Shown here: piece by piece, positions 1 through 6,910 of the stretch
Numbering within the stretch: the stretch's first letter is position 1
Layout of the letters: every line of letters begins with the position of its first letter
Translations under genes and position numbers: made by a program
From: Nocardiopsis ganjiahuensis DSM 45031
Lineage (GTDB): Bacteria; Actinomycetota; Actinomycetes; Streptosporangiales; Streptosporangiaceae
Assembly (NCBI RefSeq): GCF_000341085.1
Contig: NZ_ANBA01000021.1
Span: 1 to 64,000 of the forward strand
Length of the DNA: 64,000 nt
Direction of reading: 5' to 3'
Notes under the pieces: model-generated
The model's input: the letters and a program-made list of their open reading frames with translations, nothing else
Told to the model about the DNA's origin: nothing
Database searches by the model: none

Positions 1-609
1 GAAGATCGGCATGCGGAACATCGTCATACCGGGCGCGCGCATGCACAGGCCGGTGGTGATGAAGTTGACCGCGCCCAGGATCGTGCCCAGACCGGAGACG
101 AGCAGGCCCAGGATCCAGAGGTCGCCGCCCAGGCCCGGCGAGCGGACCGCGTCGGACAGCGGGTTGTAGGCGAACCAGCCGAAGCTGGCGGCGCCGCCCG
201 GGGTCAGGAACCCGCTGATGGCGATCAGGCTGCCGAACAGGAACAGGTAGTAGCCGAGCAGGTTGATCCTGGGGAAGGCCACATCGGGGGCGCCGATCTG
301 CAGCGGCATGAGGATGTTCGAGAACCCGACGAACAGCGGGGTCGCGAACATCAGCAGCATGATCGTGCCGTGCATCGTGAACATCTGGTTGAACTGCTCG
401 TTGGACAGGAACTGCATGCCCGGCGAGAACAGTTCGAGACGCATCAGGAGCGCCAGCACGCCGCCGAAGAGGAAGAAGGCGAAGGAGGTGATCAGGTACA
501 TGTACCCGATGACCTTGTGGTCGGTGGAGGACAACCACCTGACAGCGATCGAACCCTTACCCCCGGCTTCCTCCGGTGCAGAGGACCGCGTATCCGTCTC
601 AACCGACAT
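1..609 (-). CDS. ctaD: Cytochrome c oxidase subunit I, N-terminal part (cut by window edge)
   Basis: Catalytic subunit of the aa3-type terminal oxidase in the cytoplasmic membrane; reduces O2 with electrons from cytochrome c and pumps protons. Only the first 203 codons lie in the window. After a hydrophilic N-terminus comes the family start of helix I (WLSSTDHKVIGYMYLITS), then the MFTMHGTIMLLMF segment whose His80 is the expected low-spin heme a ligand, then VGFSNILMPLQIGAPDVAFPR. The ATG at 609 is preceded by GAGAAGGAACT at good spacing. This identification is secure; other cox genes must lie outside the window. Confidence 0.96.
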   Translation of the reverse strand, partial: MSVETDTRSSAPEEAGGKGSIAVRWLSSTDHKVIGYMYLITSFAFFLFGGVLALLMRLELFSPGMQFLSNEQFNQMFTMHGTIMLLMFATPLFVGFSNILMPLQIGAPDVAFPRINLLGYYLFLFGSLIAISGFLTPGGAASFGWFAYNPLSDAVRSPGLGGDLWILGLLVSGLGTILGAVNFITTGLCMRAPGMTMFRMPIF

Positions 610-1266
610 ACAGTTCCTTCTCAGGTCGTTCGCAAGGGAGCTCGGGGCGGGGCTCTTCAAGAGGCGGAGTGAGAGTCACCCGAAAAAGGAGGTGGAACCC
701 TCGCTCTCTGAACCGGAAAACTCGCACGAAAAAGTCCGCCGCCATGCTTTGGCACCGAGCACCTGGGGCGCAGGGAGCGCACATTGCGGCGGGGATCATG
801 ATCGAGCCCGACCCGGTCCACCAGACTAGCAATTCTGGGAACCTTTATACAGCAAGCGAAGAATCCCAAACGAACACGCCGCGCGGGACACGCGTCTTCG
901 ACCGGAACATGGCATCTATTTCTTCATCACAAGACACATATATTTCATTTATTCAAATGGTTCCCTTTTTCCATGAAGACCGGATGTTCGCCCGAGTGGT
1001 GATTCCTCCCGCCTCCTGAGCGACACGACCCCGTGACCGCACCCAGCGATTCATGGTCGAGGATGTCCCCGACGTTCACGAACGGCCCGAGCACTTCACG
1101 CAGGCGGAGCTCAGAACCACACGGCCCCGGGACGGCCACCCGGAGGACGGCGTCAGGGGGTCCCTTCGAAGCCGGCCTCGGGAACCGTCCCGGTCCTGAC
1201 CTCACGCGTGCCGTTCCACGACGCTGCCTGCAGGGATCCTCTGGACGCACGGGATCCCGAGCGGCG

Positions 1267-1302
1267 GAGCCCCGCCCGCACCCCCCAGAACGGGCGGGGC
1301 TC
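1267..1302 (+). terminator. Hairpin with T-rich tail on the plus strand
   Basis: GAGCCCCGCCCG (1267-1278) pairs perfectly with CGGGCGGGGCTC (1291-1302), 12 bp with a 12-nt loop, followed by TCCTCCCTTTTCC. The tail reads on the plus strand although no plus-strand gene is visible upstream. Confidence 0.5.
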
Positions 1303-1598
1303 TCCTCCCTTTTCCTGAATGGTCTCTGTCAGAGGCCGGGGTCGGAGGCGCTCACATCGGCCGGCGCGGATCCCTCTTCCACGCCCGGGCAGGACCGCCC
1401 GTCATCACGACCCCTGCCACTGCCTCCTCGACGACGGGCAGGCGGCCCGCGGTGGCCTCTCGCGAGGACGTGTCCGAGGTAGCGGTACGTACGCCCGGGG
1501 CCCTCGCTTCGGCGCGGCTGACCACCGTGTGCCGTGCCCTCTCACGATCGTCGTCCTCGTACGACGCCCTAACCGCCCCCGCTGCCCCGAAACATCAT

Positions 1599-1623
1599 GG
1601 GGCCCATGATTTCCACGGGCCCC
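1599..1623 (-). terminator. Possible terminator of the dehydratase gene
   Basis: GGGGCCCATG (1599-1608) and CACGGGCCCC (1614-1623) form a 10-bp stem with one mismatch and a 5-nt loop, about 155 nt downstream of the minus-strand dehydratase stop. No strong T tract. Confidence 0.35.
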
Positions 1624-1778
1624 GGCCCCGGCCCCGGGCCGAACGTACGAACACGAGGTGCTACGGGCGGTCATCACCGGTGAGGGCGGTGTGCGGGACG
1701 TGTGAGCGCACCGCCCGAGCGAGCGGCGGCCCCTGTCCTTCGGGCGGGACGGCGGGCGCCTTCTCCTCCGACCCGCCC

Positions 1779-2738
1779 TCAGCCGGCGGAGAGCAGCTCG
1801 GCGAACAGCTCCGGGTCGACGTTGCCGCCCGAGACCACCGCGACCGTCGCCTCGGGGCGCCCCGGCACCGTGTCGACCTTCCCGGCCAGTACCGCGGCGG
1901 CGGACAGCGCCCCGCTGGGTTCGGCGACCAGCCGGGCCCCGTGCGCGAGCGCGGCCACCGCCCGGCCGATCTCGTCCTCGGTGACGGTCACGATCTCGTC
2001 CAGGCGCGCGGCCAGGTGCGCGAAGGTGCGCTCGGACAGGCAGGTGCGCACCCCGTCGGCCATGGTCCGGTAGGTGCGCTCCGGCGCCCAGGTGACCAGG
2101 TGCCCCTCACTCAGGCTCTCGGCGGCGTCGGCGGCCAGCTCCGGCTCCACTCCCACCACGCGGACCCGGCGCGGCTGCACCGTCCAGGCCGCCGTGGCCA
2201 CCCCCGAGGCGAGCCCTCCCCCGCCGACCGGCACCACGATGGTGGTGACCTCGGGCGACTGTTCCAGGATCTCCAGTCCCACGGTGCCCTGGCCGGCGAC
2301 CACCCGGGCGTCGTCGAAGGGCGGCACCAGGGCCAGGAGTTCGCGGTCCCTGAGCTCGGTGGCGGCGGCGAGGCGCTCCGCAGGCGGGACGGTCACCACG
2401 CGCGCGCCGTAGGAGCGGATCCGGTCCACCTTGACCGCGGGCGCGCCCTCGGGCACCACGACAGTGCAGGCGACCCCCTGGCGGGCCGCGGCGCAGGCGA
2501 GCGCGAGGCCGTGGTTGCCCGAGGAGTGGGTGACCACCCCGTGCCGGCGCTGGACCGGGTTGAGCAGGGCCACGGCGTTGGTGGCGCCGCGCAGCTTGAA
2601 GGCTCCGGTGGGCTGGAGGCTCTCCGGTTTGAGGAGGAGGTCCGTCCCGTCGGGCCCGGCGGTGAGCGGTGTGCGCACCACGTGGCCCTGGACTCGGGTG
2701 GCGGCGGCCCGGACGTCGTCTGCGGTGACCAGTTCCAT
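1779..2738 (-). CDS. Threonine/serine dehydratase-like PLP enzyme
   Basis: Fold-type II PLP enzyme of 319 aa, probably deaminating L-threonine and/or L-serine to the 2-oxo acid plus ammonia in the cytoplasm. Visible motifs: PTGAFKLRGA with Lys48 as Schiff-base lysine, SSGNH at 72-76 (phosphate and carboxylate binding), VPVGGGGLASG around 170-180 (PLP phosphate) and a C-terminal VVSGGNVD. There is no C-terminal ACT regulatory domain, so it is the short catabolic/promiscuous form rather than full-length biosynthetic IlvA. Other family members act on hydroxyaspartate or racemise serine, so substrate is inferred. Divergent from the flavin-reductase-like gene 50 bp away. Confidence 0.85.
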   Translation of the reverse strand: MELVTADDVRAAATRVQGHVVRTPLTAGPDGTDLLLKPESLQPTGAFKLRGATNAVALLNPVQRRHGVVTHSSGNHGLALACAAARQGVACTVVVPEGAPAVKVDRIRSYGARVVTVPPAERLAAATELRDRELLALVPPFDDARVVAGQGTVGLEILEQSPEVTTIVVPVGGGGLASGVATAAWTVQPRRVRVVGVEPELAADAAESLSEGHLVTWAPERTYRTMADGVRTCLSERTFAHLAARLDEIVTVTEDEIGRAVAALAHGARLVAEPSGALSAAAVLAGKVDTVPGRPEATVAVVSGGNVDPELFAELLSAG

Positions 2739-2788
2739 CCGGCGAGTATGCCCGCGACCGCCTCGCGCACACGGGACAATGGGTCCCG

Positions 2789-3385
2789 ATGCGTACCGAA
2801 CAGACCCCTGACGACCTGCCCGGCCGGGCCTTCTACAAGCTGATGACGTCGGTGGTGGTCCCGCGCCCGATCGCGTGGGTCTCCACCACCTCCGAGTCCG
2901 GTGTGGACAACCTGGCCCCGCACTCCTTCTTCACGATCTCGTGCACCGAACCGCCGATCGTGCAGTTCACCTCGGTGGGGCGCAAGGACTCCCTGCGCAA
3001 CGCCGAGGCGACCGGCGAGTTCGTCGTCAACCTGGCCTCCGAGTCCCTCCAGGACCAGGTGAACGCGAGCGCGACCGACTACCCCTCGCACGTGAGCGAG
3101 TTCGACGCGCTGGACATCGGGCGGGAGGCGAGCACGACCGTGCGCCCGCCCCGGGTGGCCGACTCACCGGTGGCGGTGGAGTGCGCGCTGCACTCGACCC
3201 TGAGGCTGGGCGACTCCACGGTGGTGTTCGGGCGGGTGCTGAACGTGGCCGTGGACGAGAACGTGCTGAAGGACGACGGCCTTCCCGACGTCACCCTGCT
3301 GCGGCCGATGGCCCGGCTGGGCCGCAACGAGTGGTCGGCCCTGGGCGAGGTCCGGGGAATCGACCGGATCCCCTACCGGCCCTGA
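2789..3385 (+). CDS. Flavin reductase-like FMN-binding split-barrel protein
   Basis: 198-aa cytoplasmic protein of the flavin reductase-like domain family. The N-terminal FYKLMTSVVVPRPIAWVSTTSESGVDNLAPHSFFT segment is diagnostic: the PRPIAWVST stretch and the N-L-A-P-(H/Y)-S-F-F motif contact the FMN phosphate. The middle GEFVVNLAS and C-terminal LLRPMARLGRNEWS also fit. Members use bound FMN for reductase or oxidase chemistry; the partner cannot be deduced. Start ATG gives the usual N-terminus. Its 3' end faces the isomerase-like gene across a perfect palindromic terminator. Confidence 0.85.
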   Translation: MRTEQTPDDLPGRAFYKLMTSVVVPRPIAWVSTTSESGVDNLAPHSFFTISCTEPPIVQFTSVGRKDSLRNAEATGEFVVNLASESLQDQVNASATDYPSHVSEFDALDIGREASTTVRPPRVADSPVAVECALHSTLRLGDSTVVFGRVLNVAVDENVLKDDGLPDVTLLRPMARLGRNEWSALGEVRGIDRIPYRP

Positions 3386-3388
3386 CCG

Positions 3389-3412
3389 CCCGGGCGCGGG
3401 CCCGCGCCCGGG
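3389..3412. terminator. Bidirectional terminator between convergent genes
   Basis: Perfect 24-bp palindrome: CCCGGGCGCGGG (3389-3400) followed directly by its reverse complement (3401-3412), located between convergent stops at 3385 and 3426. Confidence 0.6.
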
Positions 3413-3425
3413 AGCCGACCGCCGG

Positions 3426-4097
3426 TCACACGGCCAGGTCGGCCTCGGGTGCGGGCAGCGTGGGCAGGAACGGGGCCACCGGTGCGGGGTCGCCGCCGGC
3501 CCAGTCCATGGCCAGGATCTGCTTGAGGCTGCGGCGGCCGGTCACCGCGCGGGCCAGTTCGTGGGCGGTGCCGCTCAGGGTGAGGTCGGCTCCCGTGCCG
3601 AGGTTCCACTCCTGGCCGGTGTCGGTGGCGAGCACGCGCACCGAGGGCGCTTCGGCGGGCCAGCCCTTGGCCAGGCCGCCCAGTGGGAAGTCCGCGAGCT
3701 GGTCGGCGTCCTCGGTCTGGACGTCCAGCCCCAGGGCGCCGCGGATGTCGTTCTCGTGGTGCCACACGTCCAGGGCGGGCAGGGAGTAGCGCCTGCGCTG
3801 CTGGGTGGCCAGGAGATCCAGCAGGGCCGGGGCGCTGTCGCGCCACTGTGCGGTGACCGTGTCGAAGTCCAGACCGGCGCGGTCGGCGACCTGGCGTGCG
3901 GTGACATCGTCGCCGGCCGGAGGGGTGACGTCACCGCTGACGACGTCCGCGGCGAGCCCGGCGAGGTGGGCGTACACCTGCTCGACGGTCCAGGCAGGGC
4001 AGGCGGGCACGACGGTGCCGAGCTGGTCGGCGTCCAAGGTCGCGGCCAGCTGCAGCAGTCGGTTCTGGCAGTTCTGGTAGATGCGCGCGGAGTCCAT
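3426..4097 (-). CDS. Maleylpyruvate isomerase N-terminal (DinB-like) domain protein
   Basis: 223-aa cytoplasmic protein of the mycothiol-dependent maleylpyruvate isomerase / DinB four-helix metalloprotein family common in actinobacteria. The N-terminal half carries CPAWTVEQVYAHLAG (first metal His) and the middle carries DVWHHENDIRGALG (second and third His ligands). The C-terminal half matches the small MDMPI-C-like domain ending in an LPTLP stretch. Function is probably thiol-dependent isomerisation or transfer, exact substrate unknown. A perfect dyad just upstream suggests TetR-type control. Confidence 0.8.
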   Translation of the reverse strand: MDSARIYQNCQNRLLQLAATLDADQLGTVVPACPAWTVEQVYAHLAGLAADVVSGDVTPPAGDDVTARQVADRAGLDFDTVTAQWRDSAPALLDLLATQQRRRYSLPALDVWHHENDIRGALGLDVQTEDADQLADFPLGGLAKGWPAEAPSVRVLATDTGQEWNLGTGADLTLSGTAHELARAVTGRRSLKQILAMDWAGGDPAPVAPFLPTLPAPEADLAV

Positions 4098-4110
4098 CGC
4101 CCCAGCTTAA

Positions 4111-4123
4111 CTAACACTGTTAG
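4111..4123 (-). promoter_or_regulatory. TetR-like operator dyad
   Basis: CTAACA-C-TGTTAG is a perfect 13-bp inverted repeat 14-26 bp upstream of the isomerase-like gene start. The sequence is of the type bound by TetR-family repressors; no such regulator is in this window. Confidence 0.5.
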
Positions 4124-4168
4124 GGAGCGGTGGGCCGCCCGCCCGGCTCGGCCGAGAGACGGAGAAGC

Positions 4169-4207
4169 CGTGCCCTGCACAACGCGGGGTGCGCAGTGCA
4201 GGGCACG
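4169..4207 (-). terminator. Second hairpin downstream of the LPMO gene
   Basis: CGTGCCCTGCAC (4169-4180) pairs perfectly with GTGCAGGGCACG (4196-4207), 12 bp with a 15-nt loop. It follows the 4221-4253 hairpin in the direction of LPMO transcription and is likely a back-up terminator. Confidence 0.5.
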
Positions 4208-4220
4208 CGGGTGCTGGTGG

Positions 4221-4253
4221 TCCGGTCCCGGGGCACGGCTGCCCGGGACCGGA
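4221..4253 (-). terminator. Terminator of the LPMO gene
   Basis: TCCGGTCCCGGG (4221-4232) pairs perfectly with CCCGGGACCGGA (4242-4253); 12-bp stem, 9-nt loop, 37 nt past the LPMO stop. Confidence 0.6.
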
Positions 4254-4289
4254 CCGGTTCAGGGGCCCGTGGGCGGTTCGGCCTGGGGG

Positions 4290-5354
4290 TCAGTCCTCCT
4301 GGCAGGCCACCCTGGGCTCGATGTTGGCCCCCTCGAAGGTGGCGGTGAAGCCGAAGGAGGTGGACTCACCCGCGGCGAGCGTGCCGTTGTGGGCCGTGCT
4401 GGAGGCCTCGAAGTGCGCCCCGTGGTTCACGACCGAGGCGTTCCAGATGCTGGTGATCTCCTGGCGGTTGGCGAAGACCCAGTCCACCATCCACCCGGAG
4501 ACCCCGTCCTCTCCGGCGGTGACCTCGACCTCCGCCTGGAAGCCGTCGTTCCACTGGCTGACGACGGTGTACTCGGCCGTGCAGTACTCGCCCTCGGGCG
4601 GGTCCGTCGGGTCCGGGGACGGGTCGGGGCTGGGCGTGGGGTCGGGGTCCGGGGACGGGTCGGGGTCGGGGTCGGTGCCGCCCGGCTCCTCCCCGAAGAC
4701 GACGTCGGAGCAGTTGTAGAAGGCCTCGGGGCTGTCCGACCGCTCCCAGACCACGTAGACGATGTGGCGCCCCTCCCGGTCCGGCAGGTCGACGTCCCAG
4801 TAGTACTCGGCTCCGGCGTCGCCGCCGCTGCGCAGCGGCGGGTCGGTGACCTCGTCGATGAGCTCCAGGTCGTCCCAGTTCAGGGGCGTGTCGGTGTCGT
4901 ACCCGTCCGTGGTGACGTAGGTGAAGAAGGTGCCCGGGTGGGGCGCCCAGGCGTTGTGCCGGAACTCCACGGTCTCCCCGGCCGTCAGAGCGGTGGTCGG
5001 CCAGTCCTCGCGCGGCTCGTTGAACGCGGCGAAGTCCGGGTGGGCTCCGCACAGCTCGCCGTCGGGCACGTACTCCCGGTGCCGGCCGTCGGAGTCGGGG
5101 ACGAGGTTGCCGTACCAGTTCCAGAACGCGTAGTCCCCGCCCTCGGCCAACGCGTCGGCACAGGCCGCGTTGGTGGGGGCGAGGGCGCCGCCGCCGGTGC
5201 CGCCGGTGGCGTCGTCGAAGCAGGCGTAGGTGCGGCTGGCCGGGTAGGTGAAGGCGCCGTGGGCCTCCGCGGAGTCGGGCAGGGCGAAGACCGCGGTGCC
5301 GACCGCGAGACCGCCCAACGCCAGGGTCAGACCGATGGAGTTACGTGCACGCAT
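4290..5354 (-). CDS. Secreted AA10 lytic polysaccharide monooxygenase with C-terminal CBM2
   Basis: 354-aa copper enzyme that oxidatively cleaves crystalline cellulose or chitin and boosts the neighbouring hydrolases. The signal peptide ends SAEA with cleavage before His32, giving the obligatory N-terminal His of the copper brace (mature HGAFTYPASRTYACF). The second copper His lies in AWAPHPGTFFTY; EAFYNCSDVVF carries the axial Phe. A Pro-Asp-rich linker (roughly 245-265) leads to a CBM2 with conserved Cys and Trp (SGWMVDW, SIWNASV). AA10 plus CBM2 in a cellulase cluster favours cellulose; C1 versus C4 regioselectivity cannot be told. It is followed by two tandem hairpins. Confidence 0.92.
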   Translation of the reverse strand: MRARNSIGLTLALGGLAVGTAVFALPDSAEAHGAFTYPASRTYACFDDATGGTGGGALAPTNAACADALAEGGDYAFWNWYGNLVPDSDGRHREYVPDGELCGAHPDFAAFNEPREDWPTTALTAGETVEFRHNAWAPHPGTFFTYVTTDGYDTDTPLNWDDLELIDEVTDPPLRSGGDAGAEYYWDVDLPDREGRHIVYVVWERSDSPEAFYNCSDVVFGEEPGGTDPDPDPSPDPDPTPSPDPSPDPTDPPEGEYCTAEYTVVSQWNDGFQAEVEVTAGEDGVSGWMVDWVFANRQEITSIWNASVVNHGAHFEASSTAHNGTLAAGESTSFGFTATFEGANIEPRVACQED

Positions 5355-5384
5355 GGGGGGACGTCTCCCGTTCTCGAGGGGGAA

Positions 5385-5411
5385 CCCGGCCGCACGCGGT
5401 GTGCGGCCGGG
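5385..5411 (-). terminator. Terminator of the mannanase gene
   Basis: CCCGGCCGCAC (5385-5395) pairs perfectly with GTGCGGCCGGG (5401-5411), 11-bp stem and 5-nt loop, 20 nt past the mannanase stop and before the LPMO start, so the two genes are probably separate transcripts or a processed one. Confidence 0.6.
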
Positions 5412-5430
5412 GGCTGTCGTGCGAGCGCGG

Positions 5431-6786
5431 TCAGGACGCCGCGGCGCACTGTACGTCGGGCACCGTGACGGTGCCGGTGCGGTTGCCGGTGAAACCGAAG
5501 GAGGTCGACTCCCCTTCGGCGAGTGTGCCGTTGTAGGCGGTGCTGGCGGCCTGGACGAGCGGCCCGTCCTCGGTGACCGAGGCGTTCCAGGAACTGCTCA
5601 CGCTCGCGCCGCCGGTGTGGGTCCAGGTGGTGTTCCAGCCGCTGATGTCGGTCAGCGCGGTGACGGTGACCTCGGCCTGGAATCCGCCGTTCCACTGGCC
5701 GAGGACCTTGTAGACCGCCTCGCAGTCCGACGTCGGGGGCGGGTCGGTGGGGCCGCCGTCCCCGCCGTAGACGGGGGCCTCGACCGCGGTCTCGGCGATG
5801 CCGTTCGGGCCGTGGAAGATGCGCTCGCCCCAGGGGGTGAGGTCGGTGACGTCGAAGCCGTTCACCATGTCGAGGTAGTCCACCTCGCTGCTGTTGCCGC
5901 TCCACGACCAGCCGATGTAGCCCAGGCCCAGGCGTTCGGCGTGGGCCATGACGGCGTCCTCGTCGGGGTCGCCGTCGCTGTGCAGGTGGCCGAACTCGCC
6001 CACCAGCAGCGGCAGTCCGGCGTCGGTGAAGGACTCCAGGTAGTCGGCGACGGCCGACTCCTGCTCGTAGACGCCGTACATGTGGATCGAGAACACGGTG
6101 TTGGCGTGCGGGTCGGCGTCGAAGACGCCCTGGGCGCCCTCGCGCATGATCCCCTGCCAGTCCTGGCCCCAGTTGGGGGCGTCCACGACCAGGGTGTGGT
6201 CGAACCCGGCCGCGCGGAGGCGCTGCACGGCGGCGGAGGTGTCCTCGGCCCAGCCCTGGTTGGCCGCGTCGTCGTTGCCGTAGGGTTCGTTGCCGATGTT
6301 GACGAGGACGTGGTCCTCCTCGCCCTCGAGCACGCTCTGGATCCGCAGCCAGTAGTCGACGGCCTGGTCCAGGGTGGCGGCCTCGGCCTCCTCGCCGTAG
6401 CCCGTGGTGTCGTGGACCTCGAGCATGCAGATCAGCCGGGCGGCCTTGCAGCGGGAGACCACGTCGGCCACGTCGGAGGGGCCGTTCTCGTCCCAGCGGT
6501 CGCCGCTGCTGAGGACGACGCGCACGGTGTTGGCGCCCAGCGACTTGATGTCGGCGAAGGCACCGGTCTCCTGCGTGTACCAGGAGTGGGGGTGGCTGAC
6601 CCCGCGCATCACGAAGTCGTTGCCCTCCGCGTCGACGAGGCGTCCGTCGCTGACACTGAACCCGGTGTCGGCGTCGGCGGGCGCGGCGTCGGCGGGCTCG
6701 GCGTTGGCGGGCAGGGTGTGGCCGAGCAGGGCGGCGGTCAGGGCGAGGACCGCCGTCAAGGCGATCGGCAGGCGTTTCTTGGCCAT
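5431..6786 (-). CDS. Secreted beta-mannanase, GH5 subfamily 8, with C-terminal CBM2
   Basis: 451-aa extracellular endo-1,4-beta-mannanase. After a signal peptide (about 30 aa) the catalytic domain is extremely close, by memory, to the Thermobifida fusca GH5_8 mannanase: RGVSHPHSWY, GANTVRVVLS, ICMLEVHDTTGYGE, HMYGVY, GYIGWSWSGN, SPWGERIF-like TPWGERIF. Glu167 in NIGNEPYG is the acid/base and Glu264 in LVGEFGH the nucleophile. A short Pro/Gly linker leads to a CBM2 (about 355-449) for cellulose anchoring. Ribosome site AGGAGAAG sits just before the ATG. A GH5 cellulase is the alternative but the HPHxWY and WSWSGN motifs argue for mannan. Confidence 0.92.
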   Translation of the reverse strand: MAKKRLPIALTAVLALTAALLGHTLPANAEPADAAPADADTGFSVSDGRLVDAEGNDFVMRGVSHPHSWYTQETGAFADIKSLGANTVRVVLSSGDRWDENGPSDVADVVSRCKAARLICMLEVHDTTGYGEEAEAATLDQAVDYWLRIQSVLEGEEDHVLVNIGNEPYGNDDAANQGWAEDTSAAVQRLRAAGFDHTLVVDAPNWGQDWQGIMREGAQGVFDADPHANTVFSIHMYGVYEQESAVADYLESFTDAGLPLLVGEFGHLHSDGDPDEDAVMAHAERLGLGYIGWSWSGNSSEVDYLDMVNGFDVTDLTPWGERIFHGPNGIAETAVEAPVYGGDGGPTDPPPTSDCEAVYKVLGQWNGGFQAEVTVTALTDISGWNTTWTHTGGASVSSSWNASVTEDGPLVQAASTAYNGTLAEGESTSFGFTGNRTGTVTVPDVQCAAAS

Positions 6787-6850
6787 GGCTTCTCCTGAGG
6801 GGTGGAAGGAGCGGGGCGGGGCAGGGCGGGACCGGACGACGCCCGGGGGT

Positions 6851-6881
6851 GAGGGGGCGGGCAGCGGCTCCCCGCCCCCTC
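6851..6881 (-). terminator. Terminator of the GH48 gene
   Basis: GAGGGGGCGGG (6851-6861) pairs perfectly with CCCGCCCCCTC (6871-6881), 11 bp with a 9-nt loop, 30 nt beyond the GH48 stop codon. Confidence 0.6.
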
Positions 6882-6910
6882 CGTTTCCGGTTGCCCGACT
6901 GCTGGGGCGG

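Larger units (their letters stand above)
610..1778. other. Intergenic region with hairpins, no convincing gene
   Basis: About 1.2 kb between the start of ctaD and the stop of the dehydratase gene. Open frames here have no family resemblance and look like GC-driven noise. Around 830-1000 the sequence is unusually AT-rich for this genome, with runs such as TTTATACAG and ATATATTTCATTTATTC, which could carry the ctaD promoter. Two hairpins are listed separately (1267-1302 and 1599-1623). Confidence 0.5.

Noticed and set aside
1599..1660. CCCCGG-rich repeats near 1620 as a functional repeat
   Set aside because: Short GGCCCC reiterations are common in this base composition; only the hairpin is potentially meaningful.
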